Assembly: GCA_963920665.1 (NCBI GenBank)
Contig: OY987273.1
Location: forward strand, 3,350,501-3,414,500
DNA from: Straminergon stramineum
Lineage: Eukaryota > Streptophyta > Bryopsida > Hypnales > Calliergonaceae
Direction: 5' to 3'
Length of the DNA: 64,000 nt
Shown here: piece after piece, positions 1 through 12,349 of the stretch
Layout of the letters: each line of letters starts with the position of its first letter
Numbering within the stretch: position 1 is the stretch's first letter
The notes under the pieces: generated by a model
Seen by the model: only the letters and a program-made list of their open reading frames with translations
The model's database searches: none
Told to the model about the DNA's origin: nothing
Program-made: the position numbers and the translations under genes

Positions 1-730
1 ATTTGAGCCGGATACAAATTTCACTTTGAGTCTAGCCCTCTCCGCCTTCATGTACTTCTTGATGGCAACTTTGAACCCCTGCATACTCAAGGAATGAGCA
101 ACATACTTGAAGTTTGCATCCAAAGTCTCACGAAGAATTGCCACTACTATCGGCTTCTCAGCCTCTTAATCCACTAGACTCATGTCAAGAATCTAGGGAG
201 TGCTAACGCAAATAGTGTCGTCCCAAGCGTTTTTGCCTTCACATGCATTGTCAATGTCACCTCCAACCTTCACGAGGAGGTGGTGAGGTTTTCTACCCAC
301 CAAATTCCGAGATGCAACTATAGTGTCATTTCTGTGCCGCTTCTACCTTTGAAAGGCCCTGACTTCACTATCTGATGAGTGGCCTTCATCAACAAGCAAT
401 GCACCTTGCCAAGACGTGTGGTAGGGGACAGAGGGTGGCAATCCCCTTGAATGCCAACCTTGTGACGGCATATTAGGTGGTTGCATTCAAAGAGGTTACA
501 TCCATGGCGAAGTCTCCTGGTAAGTAGGAAGAGGCAAGTAGACACTATCGTGGCAAGTAGGAGGTCTAGCCACTAGAACAAGGGCCAAAGTAGTCACTTT
601 CCTAGATCTCTTCCACGTGGTCAACCTCAATGATGGCTGAAGTTCCTCATTCGAAGAAGAGTCCACATTATCTACGACAATAGGGAGCGCAGTTTCTAGT
701 AAAAAAGATATGACTATGCATGTACTCATG
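1..730 (-). pseudogene. Decayed coding remnant, unknown protein
   Basis: Read on the reverse strand, this stretch gives protein-like segments in more than one frame. Near its upstream end there is an acidic, serine-rich segment (VDNVDSSSNEELQP). Further on is a segment with several Cys and His (CNLFECNHLICRH). At the left edge is a basic helical segment (VAIKKYMKAERARLKVKF) that runs off the window. In-frame stops and at least one frame change separate the pieces, so no intact product is made. The Cys/His pattern could be a worn zinc finger, but I do not recognise the family. The segment composition looks coding; identity is unknown. Confidence 0.3.
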
Positions 731-839
731 CATGATTGCTAAGCTGGTTGGACATGATTGATTTGAGTCTATGACTATATTTGTACTCATCTATGACTTC
801 AAATGACTACAACTATGCAAATCAATGACTTTGCCTAGA

Positions 840-1600
840 ACCCCATGTAGAGAAAACAAATAGACATACAATCACATCCCCCCAATCCCACTACAAACAA
901 CGAAAAACAAAGAAAAATGTAGCGTCTTCTACACATCACAAAATAATAATACACATATTAGAAACCTTGTTTTCAAACAAAATTAAGCAAATAAAATCCC
1001 ATCCTCACCTTCCCACTACATTCAAATATTGATCAAGAAACCAAAAAAAATTTGAGCTAGAATTAGCATCCCACTACTCCCAATACATTCAAGCAAGTCA
1101 AAAAGATAAGCAAACACAAAGCTCTAGACGGAGCCCCCTTTGCACAGCACAAAATATTCAATCCATTAGCTAGTTGAACCCCAAAAAATGCAAAGGAAAT
1201 CACATCCCCCTCCCTCCCACTATATTTATACATTGAGATTGTCAACACAAAAAAAAATTGGAGCTAGAATCAACATCCCATTTCTCCCAATACATTCAAG
1301 GAAGTCAAAAAGATAAGCAAATATAAAACCCTAGATGGAGTCCCCTCTATACAACACAAAACAATCAACTTATTAGCTAGCTCAACCAAAAAAATGCAAA
1401 GAAAATCACATCCCCCTTCCTCTCCCACTACATTCAAGCATTGAGATTGTCAACCAAGAAAGAAATGGAGATAGAATCAGCATCCCAAATTTGCATCTAA
1501 CACATTCCATCAAGGCAAAAGGGTAACCAAGTATAGAATTGCAAATGGAGTCACCTTTGCATAGCATAATATAGTTAGCCTAGTAGCTAGCTAACTCAAT
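840..1600. repeat. ~207-bp tandem repeat, three imperfect units
   Basis: The landmark GAGCTAGAAT-type motif recurs at 1054, 1261 and 1468, a spacing of 207 bp each time. Each unit also carries 'AATCACATCCCCC' and 'ACATTCAAGC' blocks in the same order. The units have diverged by substitutions and small indels. No reading frame is preserved. Confidence 0.75.
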
Positions 1601-2598
1601 GAATATGGAAAGGCTATCAACCACGGTTACTATTGATATTACCTTCTGTCATAGACTATAATTTCATTACCGCATTATTTTCAATCGTAGAGTACAAGAA
1701 ATACTACGAAGAAAACCCCAAAGACTAAGTAGCATTGAAACACTAACTATGACTTACAAAACGGCAATTGCAAGGTATTCGTTGTTAATTGTAGTGCAAC
1801 TAGGTGTTCTACAACAAATGTATTTGATGGAAACTATTCTACAGGTCTTAAGGAATAGAATTGTAGGAACAAGTGTGCATTCACAATGATGTATAGGATC
1901 TAAAGCAATTCATGTATTCACCAAAGACATCTTGACACGTGCGTTTCTATCTAATCAAGAAGATGAGACTAAGATTATATCTTAGACAGATTTCTGATGG
2001 GACATTAGCATTGTTAGGAAGTTGCACCCTAGATTTGCGAAAGCTACCATTCAATTGACAATTGGTCTAAAATGAGGGCAGTGATGTGGTGTAGCAAGAA
2101 CAAAAGTAGGAACCCTAAATCCAAATTCTTGTTACTGTTGAATTTCGACTGGAGTACCTACAATTCAAAGTCAATTCTCAGAAGCAAGGACTTCCTCTTC
2201 TATGAAAATCCTAACTCTCACAGTTATAGATGGTTTACGTTAAGCAATAGATCGGGGCCACTAGCCCTGCATCAATGGTAGTAAAGAAGCTTTGGCATTT
2301 TTACATGGATATATAATGTGAAGTAATGAACACTACAAGAGGAAGATGTAGGTGTATGCTCCAAAACCCACAACACGAACTAAGCCCAGACTTGTAAAAT
2401 TCAATAGTATAGAGCCCTAGGGTGTTGATGATAACCTCAATGCAAATGGAAACCTTCTGTCTTGTCTAGTGTCGAGAAGTGCGGGAAGGTGGATCAAATT
2501 CCCTCAAAACCCTAAATACAAGGACAATAGAACTATAGACCATCACCAACTACCCTGAAAGCACTCCTACCACTTTGACTAAATTAACAAACCTCTAG
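1601..2598. other. No gene seen
   Basis: The region is AT-rich with scattered stops in every frame. One short forward ORF (2072-2281) has no recognisable features, and I treat it as chance. Confidence 0.6.
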
Positions 2599-3533
2599 CT
2601 ATGTTTGAATCGTTAAAATGAAAAATTCTGAATGACCTCCAACATTAGGGGCATATTCTGACATTGTGTCTTCAAATCGAAACAAGTCTCTGCTACTCAT
2701 TGCGTCTTGTTGCATAGATGAACCCACCTTTTGGCAAGTAATTTTAGCTTTGCCCAATCCCCAATGCACTTGGAGATGCTCGGATTGATGAGGTGGATTG
2801 GTGACTACACTAGTAGCCTTTAACATTGACCTTCTTCTTTGGTGCTCCTTTGCAATGCTATTGTTACAACCAAAACAAAACCAATAGTGTTCCGAATGAA
2901 CTTGATGATACTAAAGTGCACAAAGGCTGCCGCATGAGTAGCTAAGAGACCAAACTTGAAAACAAGACAAACAACCGCCTTAGAGGCCTCACAAATGAGA
3001 GAGACAAAATCGTAGCCATCCAAAGGAATTTCCAAGGAAAGGAGATCAAGACACATGGATGCTAAAAGCAAGTACGTGGTGTCGTTTACTGTAGAGTATA
3101 TGACTATTGTGAGACTTCTTCCACTGTGAAAAGACTACATGTACTACAATTGCTTTGTATATGACTCCAAAAATACACAAACAACATTGAAAAATGACTA
3201 CCGCCCAAATTCTCACCCAAATGTAGTAATCATTAATGCTAACATTTAAACTCTACCACAATAGTTCCTCTCCCAACAACGTCCCATTGGTTAACACTTT
3301 GCATAAGCTTGTAAATGGAATGGGACTCACAACAGAGTTGCTACAATTTTTAGTGGTTCAAAGTGTTTTTGCATTTCCTTCACCCATGCATCTCTTGGGA
3401 GCTCGTACTCTGATTTCTCAAGAGTACCACTATCTTCCATAGTGACGTAGTCACAAATATAAAACTGTGGCCCATTGTCCAGACTTAGAGTTGCAACTAT
3501 AGAGTAAGAAGAGCACAAGCAAGAAGGCTTCAT
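2599..3533 (-). pseudogene. Possible decayed coding remnant
   Basis: Three reverse-strand segments look weakly coding. The one at 3327-3533 is mixed acidic and basic (TMEDSGTLEKSEYELPRDAW). The one at 2820-3071 is hydrophobic and could contain a membrane helix. The one at 2599-2826 is polar. The last two lie in different frames but abut, as expected for one reading frame broken by an indel. I recognise no family. Chance ORFs in AT-rich DNA remain a real alternative. Confidence 0.2.
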
Positions 3534-5715
3534 CAGTTGCTGAAGAAGGAGAGCTAGTTGATGACCACATAAACTACCTGAGGAGGCAAATTAGATCAAC
3601 TTCAAAAGTAGGCAATAAAGAAGGTAATGCATATCTGAACTTCATATTTCACTCATGGAACTTCATAGCTAACTCATGCATAGCTAAACTTGATATTTCA
3701 CTCATGGTGATGATGATACAATCTAATTTCATGCAAACTCAAGTACTCATTCCAATCATGCATGATCCACATTCATTTAGCAATCAAGTAATGATCTATG
3801 TTGATTGTGCTTGAATTTGATTTCCAACTATACCAAGATTCTAATTAAGTAGATTAAGTGGTCATGCCATGATTGAGATTACAAAATCACATTGATGGAA
3901 AAACTTCAACAAGTGGGAGCCTTGCAAGCAACCTAGTTAAAGTAGTCTATTATCTATTCAAAAGTTGTTTTCTACTACAAAAGATTGGTAAAAATCTAAA
4001 GTTGTACAATGGAGAGTAGAGAAGAGTACTAACTGTAATTGTTGCAAATTGAAAAATTTGAGATAGTCACTGTAGAGACTACTATTTGAATTTGTAGAAA
4101 TTGAAGTTTTGTGACAACCTTTGTTTCTGTCTTTACATTCAAGTAGTGGATTGAAAACGAGTAGGCATCAAAAGTACATGGTAGTTCAAAGAATCGTGAG
4201 GCCTAAAACCTAAACACAATTGCTACCTACTCCCCAAATGTGGAACTCAGAATACTAAAGGAAGTGGAACTCAAAATACCAAAGTAAGTGAATGCAAACT
4301 ATATGACTTCCCTGTAGATGGTATTATGATTATCAAGAATGTGCAGTTGTTGCCATGTCAGTGCCTCCATAATAATGAATGCACTATTCAATGAAGATGA
4401 CGACTATTTCTAAGTAATTCAAAAGTGGTTCCCATTTCCATTATTTAATATATTTCAAATGACTATAGTGGTTCATCTATATGACTTCTTCCCAATCTTC
4501 TCGGTAGACATGAAGTGTTTCTACAATGTTTTCTTGAGATATGACTTGAAGAAAGACTACATAATGACTTCTAGTATTTTAGAGATCCGAGGTACTACTA
4601 CCACTAGTTGAAAACATCTCCTGACGGTAGAGATTTCCTAAGATATTTGTGAATACATCAAAAATTCTTGTGAATGTTCTTTCCAATGCTTTTGGAACCT
4701 ACAACTTCGACTTGGAAAACTGTATATGCATGGTAAGAGCATTGTCATAGCCATTGATAAGTCTTTCCAATTAGGGCTTCTTGGTAGATTTAATCCGTAC
4801 AGGTCCAACACTAAATAAAGTGGAACTGTCCTTGAATTTGGTCGTGAATGCTTGAACTTCACAACATTAGAGCATGTCGTAGAATTTGCCACGCCAAATA
4901 TAGAGTAGTTGCTTTTAATCAAAAGTCTTCATGTACGAGTGGGTTCACAACTTTTTAATTAGGCCATATCATTTCTTCAAGGATCATAATTAGGTGTTGT
5001 TACTAATGGGCTCAATGTACTATCATAACTAAAGGTGGTTGAATCAAATCTCTTTTAGGGTTCTCTTTGAGTAGTAGGTTTAGTAGATGCATTTTCATCT
5101 CCAATTTTTGTGGGATTCACAATTTCTGTAGTTGAATATAGTAGGTTCCCTATATACATCCATTTTTATCTCTAATTTTATTTGGCTTCACAATTTCATT
5201 GTGAAGTTGAATGTAGTAGGTTTAATACTCTAAACCCATTTCAATCTCCAATTTTATTGGCTTTGTAAGGTCGAATGTAGTGGGTTAAGTAGATTCATAT
5301 TCATATCCAATTCTTTGTGGCTTGGCAATGTGCCAATGTCTGTGGTGCAATGTAGTAGGTTCAGTAGAAATAGGCATACTAGCTTGCCAATTATTTCTAG
5401 GCTTTGCAATTGAAAAGGCTGAATATAGTGGAATAAATATAGGCATTGTTTCCTTTTGATTTTTGTGGAGGTCGTTTGCACTAGTAGAGATTTTATGTAT
5501 AGCTAGTTGGAGGGTTTTTTCATTGGCCACCAGAAGTTCAGAAAGGTCTATTAGTAGCCTAATTTTAGTGGACACTGAAATCCTTGTAGTAGGTTTATTA
5601 GATGCACGTTTTGAAGGTCATGCTTTGCAGTAAAATTCCATGTGGTACTTCCACGTGATTCAACACATTTCACCATTTTGCAGGTGTCTTTGTTGTTATG
5701 AAATTTGAAAGCATA
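3534..5715. other. AT-rich intergenic, no gene supported
   Basis: No frame is both open and protein-like for any length. A 94-codon reverse ORF at 4638-4922 has ordinary composition and no motif. A degenerate repeat at 5070-5370 is listed separately. Confidence 0.5.
5070..5370. repeat. Degenerate ~65-77 bp tandem repeat
   Basis: The motif 'AATRTAGTAGGTT' recurs near 5073, 5140, 5213, 5276 and 5353. Each is followed by a 'TTCATMTCCAATTTT' block and then a 'TTGTGGSTT' block. Spacing varies between 63 and 77 bp, so this is an old, eroded array. Confidence 0.55.
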
Positions 5716-6300
5716 ATGGTCAAGAAAGGTAACCAAGAAGATGACAAGAGCAACCGCAATGCTGACGATGCTCATGATGGAGCTCTCAAAGAGGTTGTTT
5801 TTTTGAATTGGAAATTTGATTCCCTAAAATGAAAGGCTTCAATTGCTTTCATACTAGAGAAGACAGTTCAACAAATCTATTTTTCTAAGGCAAGTGGTGC
5901 CAAGGCCATTCGCCGAAGGAACCATTTAGCCAAAATTCGTCACCTTGTAGATGACTTAGTAGCCTTGTGTGAAAAAACAAAGTGGTTATGTTTGTCTCTT
6001 GTAGATTTATGTGATGTAGACAACATTCATAGTTTGGGTATTGAGGTAAATGACACTTCGACATGTATCATTTCTGAAGGTTGGAGTATTTCCCTCTGAC
6101 TTCATTTGGAATGGATTGTGAGACTTACTTCCCACATGTAACAAATAGAAAATATAGAGTGCTAAAACGGGTCGAAGACAAAGCATTTACCAGAATGGTT
6201 TCAAGGAAGATCATACACGAAGCATTGGTTCAACAAAACATTAAAGTTTGGGATAGTGTCTACCTTCCTTCATGAATGGGGTTGCTATACAATTGGATTT
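5716..6300 (+). pseudogene. Decayed coding remnant upstream of R1
   Basis: From ATG 5716 one forward frame gives a highly charged start (KKGNQEDDKSNRNADDAHD), then a basic helix (AKAIRRRNHLAKIRHLVDD), broken only by TGA at 5829 until TGA at 6097. A second frame continues the protein-like reading from 6081 to 6275, so a frameshift lies near 6090. It ends about 300 bp before the R1 segment and points the same way, so it may be the N-terminal part of that gene. It lacks the KKYV...KLFP motif seen in R2-R5, so that link is inference. Confidence 0.35.
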
Positions 6301-6588
6301 GTATCGCTACCTAATGAAAAGATCAATATAAAAGATTGTGTTCAGTATGACTATAGTATTTCCAAAGTAATGTACATGTCATTATCCTTTTTCATTGCTA
6401 GTTTATGACTATAAAATGACTGGTCGTAGTAATTGATATGTCTATTTAGAACCACAACTAGGGTGATGGCTCTCTCAAAAATATGTTCCTTATGAGGTGA
6501 TGACTTTCACTGAAATGCACTTCTTCTTTGTTTTCCAAGTTGTAGCCTATCCAATTATTCCAATCATCTAAGTGAGTGCACACGCACT

Positions 6589-8669
6589 ATGCAACCAACA
6601 TGTGTGCCTATGTCTGCCTGGAGGAGGGAACAACTTCATGATGATTGCCTATGGATTTGTAAAGTCAACAGAGCTCGATTGCTAAATTTGCAGTGTGTTC
6701 ATTGTCCATGTTCAATGTGTAAGGGTTGAAGTGATCCATGAAACAAAGAAACTATCAAAGTCAACACAAAGGACTCTCAAGAGGACAATGATTCAAATGG
6801 TACACGAGCTCTAAGGATAGTACGAGCAAAGGAACAAACTATCACCCCTATAGAAGTTCGAGTTCCATATATTGGAGGAGGGTCATCATCATGAGGACGG
6901 AGAATAAGACATCCCACAAAGGTTCAATGCTCAACCACTCGAATTGGACATGCATCAGCCTCAACGACAATTTCAACCCCTCCATTGCCACCGCAAAATG
7001 CCAACAATGTCTTCGACTTCGGCCCAAATGATGACATGCCAATAGAAGGAGGTGTCCACGCTCCCATTCCTCAATCTAAAATGGGTCAGACCAACAACAC
7101 TATGACTTTAGCTAAGGCTCTCGACCTCTTGAAGCCTAAAGATGCCATGATTGCTTTACTACAATCAAATGTAAAGAAATTGCAATCTAATTTGGAACAC
7201 AAAAATGCACTCATATCACAACAATCTAAAGAATTGCAATGCCTTCAAGAAAAAGAGCGTGAGACGTTTACTTTGTCAGATAGAGACGACGGCTTTGTTG
7301 AGCATGATCCACATCATTTGGACAAGGTGGTAGGGAGACATCACTAGCGATCTCATCCATTACTCTCCTTTTTCTAAGCGTATGAAGCATTCTACAGTGA
7401 TTCCAACTTCAATTCTTCCTACCATCACTTAGATTGCTACCATTGACATGATTGATGTCTAAGGGACTCAAGATTCACTTTGATTTCCTACAATTCCACT
7501 TCCCATTATGTCAACAAAGAAACTAGGCCTTCAAGAAGAAAACAATACACTTCGAGCATGTTTGGCCAAACTAGCAGCCACATACTATCATTGAAAGGTG
7601 GCATGCATTCTCTCCATGGACAGATCACAACAAGTTGCCAAGAGTTGGACAAAGTTTCAAAGAACTTGGTTACAAATGCCCCTAAGCGTGTGAATGGACT
7701 CATTTCGTGGGCATTGTTGGAGGACATGTTTCTCGACAACATCCCCATGTTGAACATGCCTAAGAAGGATCTAATTGATTGGGCAAATATTGGTTGGGAC
7801 TACAAAAATCAAATGTCTTGCCACATCGAAGAGAAGCAATGACAACTATTACAACCAAAGCTTGTAGTTTTTATCTTGGACCTTACAAAATGTCCCATAT
7901 GTCTCGAACAATTCGGACTCGAAGGAAGGTGGGCACTTGGATCCTGTGCACATGTGTACCATCCACAATGTCTTATTATGCAATGTCTCATTAGACAACG
8001 TTGTGTAATTTGTTCAGTACTATTTCATGATTGTCTATATGCCATGTTCAACCTGATGACATACATGCCACCTTCTTGGAAACACAACAGTGATACAATG
8101 TTGGAGACAAGATTCTAGGGCTGTGACTTAGTTTGGAGTTGGTGAGAAGGGCAACATGATCAAAAAAAGGGACCTTCTAGCTCCCAATTGAATTGGGAAA
8201 CTGACCCAACAGAAATTGTTCGAGTTGCACCTAGATTCATGGGAACAGGCCCACATAATGAAGGGAGGAGGGCAATTTTTTTCCAATGCCTTGGAGGATA
8301 TTTTGATAAGAGTTCTAGAGCCTTCAAGTGGGGCCCTCATCTAGAACGCCACCGCTAGAATTCAGAAGGGTGGCCAACCAAGATGAAAATGCCTCTTTAG
8401 AAGATTTGACTATTATGGCATACCTTGACTCTACGTACGGGCCTTATTACTAGAGTTAAGCACTCAACTATTTGTTAGAACAACACTCTCCGCAAACAAC
8501 AAGGACCCTCCAAGCTTTGAAGGACTCCAACGTCTTGAAATCCATTTTGAATGGGGATGGACCAACTTCACACACTTGTGCCAAGCGCAAGCGTGGGGTT
8601 GAAGAGTCATCCACCTACGAGCATGGGGAGCTAAGTGGTGCTAAGAACAACCCAAATGTTATCAACTAA
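6589..8669 (+). pseudogene. R1: RING-H2 finger gene copy, broken
   Basis: A single forward frame can be followed from ATG 6589 to TAG 8118, interrupted by TAG at 7345, TGA at 7840 and others. It opens with a Cys cluster (LQCVHCPCSMCKG), then a Pro/Ser linker, then a coiled-coil segment near 7100-7270. A full RING-H2 domain follows at 7891-8013: CPIC, then CAHVYHPQC, then CVIC, giving the C3H2C3 ligand set. RING-H2 domains usually recruit E2 enzymes in ubiquitin ligases. A tail in other frames (8400-8669) aligns with the R2 tail around 'STYGPYY' and ends in a basic KRKRG stretch. The stretch just before the RING also aligns with R2 (MPKKDLIDWAN against TKKDVPHINWAL). With so many stops, function is unlikely. 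Confidence 0.65.
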
Positions 8670-10465
8670 ACTTTAGTACAATTTCTTGACTTCAACATCA
8701 CTTCTCATAATAGTACATGTATAGTACATATATAGTAAGGCTCATAGTACAAGGTCATAATATATCTATACTTGCATTGTGGAGTACTATTGACTCTTGA
8801 GTATTTGGTGGTATTGTCTAGATTCTATCTAAAGGGCTTTGTGTTGTGGTTATTTATAGCTATTTTATATTGCTTTTATTTATAACATATGTTGCATTCA
8901 AGTCTTCAACTTCTTTTGAGAAATTGTGATTGTCTACCAAAGAAATGAGTGTTATGATTCTCATAAAATAAATATTCATTTGTAATATTCTAGAAGAAGG
9001 GTCTTCTTAAAATGATATCCTTCAACAAAATATTCTTTGATTCTATACGAATTAACAAACTAATGTGTATTCATATTTAAAAAAACAAAATCTTCTTGTA
9101 TTTATATACTTTAGAAGAGAATAATCTTTGATCCTAAAGCTGATGAGCAGGTGCTTTCATTCTTATGAATAATATATTCAACTGCTATAATTGGGAAAAT
9201 TGGATGTTACGAACTTACAATTCTTTTTCCAAAAATAGGTGTCCTAACTCTTATCAAAACAATAAAAAGTCTTCTCATTGGAATAAAATGGGTATTCTTA
9301 TTTTTATATTCTTAGGAAGACATATTCTCTTGTTGTAGACCAATTGATCTCCTTTTTATATTCTTCTTCAAAACTTATGCACCCATAAGAATGGAAAAAA
9401 ATGAGTATTACAATGATATTAACAAATACATTTGAAATCTAATAATGTAGGAAAAAAATTTTAGACTAACCTTCTAAAAAAAATCTAAATCTTCATATAG
9501 GAATAAAATGGGTACACGTTTCATTACTCTCAAGAAGCAATTTTCTCATATCCTATAACCAAGAAAAGGGTGTTCGCATTTTTATAAACTCAATGTAGAA
9601 ATTACTTTTGGGTTGAGGCTTATAATTAAGAAAAAAAAAGATGTATTGATTCTTATAAAGAAAATACAAAATTGGTAAAAGGAAAAGAGAAGGCCATTAT
9701 TTTAATATTATGACAATAAAGGATTAACCATAATGAAAGAAATGGGTGTTCTTATTCTTCCAAACTAAGGAATGATTCAACACTAAAACTAAAACCAAAA
9801 AATATAATAAGTCCTCTTGAACTTCTTTTTGTCATCAATAAAAAGATTAAAACATAACAATTGAAGGAAAAGATGTTCTTAATCTTGGAAAAAGAAGGAT
9901 TCTATAATAATATATATCAAGATTTTTACAAATTTACTATTCGATGATAACCATAAAACAACTTATTCTATTTTCATACTGAAAAATGTCAATGATGATA
10001 AAAATGAAATGATATACTATTGTTTCTTCAAAATACATTCTATCACAATTCTTGTTTCCCACTTCAAAATATAAAACAAACTTCAAACTTTTTACATCTG
10101 TAGGGTGGGAAAGAGTCATACAATGATACAATCACATTGAACAACCGAATAAGGCTTCACATGGACATTCAGATGAGTAGAATCCCCTTCTTCAAGTCTT
10201 TCTTGAGGTGCTCAACTATCATGGAATTTGATCCACAGGCTTACAAGAAATTTAGGCACAATTGAATGGAAAAATATTGTATTTTATACTTTCTTGAAGC
10301 AAGTGACATCAACAAAGAGGCAACCAAAACAAAACAAAATCCCTTTACATCCTACATTACTATTTACTATTTAGAGTATTTTCTAGCTTTAGTATTGACA
10401 AAATTGCTCTCTTTGGACTTAGGTCCTAAGATTGCAATTTCCTAAGGAGTAACACCTCTACTTGT
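8670..10465. repeat. AT-rich degenerate repeat field, no gene
   Basis: Between about 8940 and 9900 a motif close to 'AAAATGGGTGTTCTTATTCTT' recurs around ten times (for example near 8944, 9285, 9507, 9565, 9637, 9740 and 9867), at irregular 50-120 bp spacing. All units point the same way and are strongly diverged. No coding frame is visible across the region. From 9900 to 10465 I see plain AT-rich DNA. Confidence 0.45.
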
Positions 10466-12349
10466 AGTTCATATGCTCCACTTTTGCCATGCAGATTCAA
10501 AATGATTTGTAGATTGCACTTCACACAATTCTTTGTATAACACTCAAATTTTCTTCTCGTGTAGCTTCACAAGCTTTGAAAGTGAACCTAACTCTTCCAT
10601 TGTGCTACCATATTTAGGAGCCAATACTAATTCATCCAATTGCAAGGCACATTGTGTAGCAGTAGTGTAATATTCTTCTTCTTTCTCAAATATTAGGAGA
10701 TTGAGGCCTCCCCTCTCATTTTGCATATATGCATGTTCACGTTGCAAGATTTTTTATTTATGCTGATATAGAGCACATTCATTCATTTTGTGCACACATC
10801 CCTTCTCTTTCTTCTTTCAATAATAATCTCTATTTTTTTCCAACACTCCAAGTAGTTCTCATTGTCAAAGATGCTGTTTGTTACCTCCTTCAGCTTCTCC
10901 CTCAACCCATGCACAATGCTCACACTCGATGGAATAGAAGGTTGTTGTTTTTGATTTTACGAAGTTCCTCCACTTTCGTAGTTGCTTCATACAAAGCTAC
11001 TATTGCAGTATCTATTTTAGTAGCTAATATATCTATATCATCTTCGGAATCACTATCGCTTCCTTTGTCATCCACTTCTCGCATGCCTCGTTCATAGAGG
11101 TTTGGCAATGTTTCGGGCTCCTCAACCTTTTCTTTCCCCTTCTGTTGAACTTCCGCCTCCAAGGCCATTTTTTGCTCCTCCATGACAACATCTTCTTCGT
11201 CGCTCATGAAACAGTACCCATCATATTCATGGGTGTGCTCAGTTGAGCTAGAATTAGGCGACCTCACTACCTCTTCATCAAGAATGGCTAGCTTTCTTGG
11301 CTTCACATGTGCCAACATCTTCTTAATATCAATTGGTGCTTCTTCATTCATAATTGATGCTTGATCAGGATGGTTACCAACAAGGAGCTCCTTCAAGGTT
11401 GACCAATCCACATGCTTCTTCAATACATTAGAAAAAATTTCAACCCTTAAAGGGGCTACTTCCCTTTGAAAAGTTCCCCTCAAAGGAATGCATAGCCCCT
11501 TTGAGGAATAATGGTCATTATTCATCATCAATGATGATTAGTGCTGCAATAAAAAAAATTTAACTATTTAAATTTTTTTTTAAATGTATATTTTTTAATT
11601 AAAATATATTTTAAAATATTAAAATAATATTAAAATAATAATAGCAATTTGACGTGGTCACACTAATGCCACATCAGATCTCAAAATTTTTTAATTTTTA
11701 ATTTATTTTAAGATTAATGTTTAAATAATTTTTTAAATATTTTCTTCATTCTTTAATTGAATTGTCCCTAGTGAATGAGGCTTTGCAATTCGTTGGCTAG
11801 GGAAAAATTATTTTAAAAAATTATTTTCTTTTTTTTCATTTTTTTTTCGAATTTTTTTTTCTTGATAGAGTTCCTTGTCGTTTCCTGCTGTCTCAGACTC
11901 ACAACCCCTTAGAAGGTTCATATTTTTTCAAATGCAAGTTCAGCATATACCATTTAGACAAGGTATAAACAAAAATTGTCATTTCGGTAAGGCTTGGGCT
12001 CCAAATATAGCTTCATCCACACATGTAAGCATCTTCGGATGAAGGACTCACTCTTGTAGTATCCAAGATTTGATTTCTTTTGCTCCAAGTGAATCTTGTG
12101 ACGCCATAGCGGAAATAACTTACTGATGTGGCACCAATCCACATATTTCTTAGTCATTTGATAATTCCACAGCTCTCGTTCAGTTTTCCAACCTAAAAAA
12201 TCCTTAATCTTTGGATGTAGAAGGAGAGGCACACATTTCTTGCAGATTTTTCCATTTCTTTTCCGAACTTTGTCGCGAAGGGCCTTCTTTTGTAATCGAG
12301 ATAGTGGTCTCTATACGGTAGACAATGGTGGTTGGGCCTGATCCTCCAT
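10466..12349 (-). pseudogene. R4: reverse-strand copy of the RING-family gene (N-domain plus coiled coil)
   Basis: Starting at ATG 12349, the reverse strand reads a basic N-terminus (QKKALRDKVRKRNGK) and then the family motif TKKYVDWCHISKLFPLWRHK, as far as MVYAEL near 11930. A T-rich gap of about 390 bp follows. The reading resumes at 11531 with KKHVDWSTLKELL, an acidic Ser/Glu/Asp stretch (11100-11300) and coiled-coil segments down to about 10470. Paralogues R2 and R5 have MVYA and VDW only about ten residues apart, so the gap is an intron or an insertion. A TAG near the start, a TAA before MVYAEL and a frame change near 10900 break the gene. No RING domain is found downstream, so this copy is truncated or RING-less. 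Confidence 0.55.
11540..11925 (-). other. T/A-rich intron-like gap inside R4
   Basis: This segment has long T and A runs and no coding potential. It separates the MVYAEL and HVDW blocks that are adjacent in the paralogues. Canonical GT-AG ends that would restore frame are not obvious, so intron and small insertion are both possible. Confidence 0.4.

Noticed and set aside
2331..2345. A second CACTA end (CACTACAAGAGG)
   Set aside because: No matching inverted end was found nearby, so it may be chance.
5551..5775. Reverse ORF with a hydrophobic start
   Set aside because: It overlaps the more protein-like forward frame from 5716 and has no further support.
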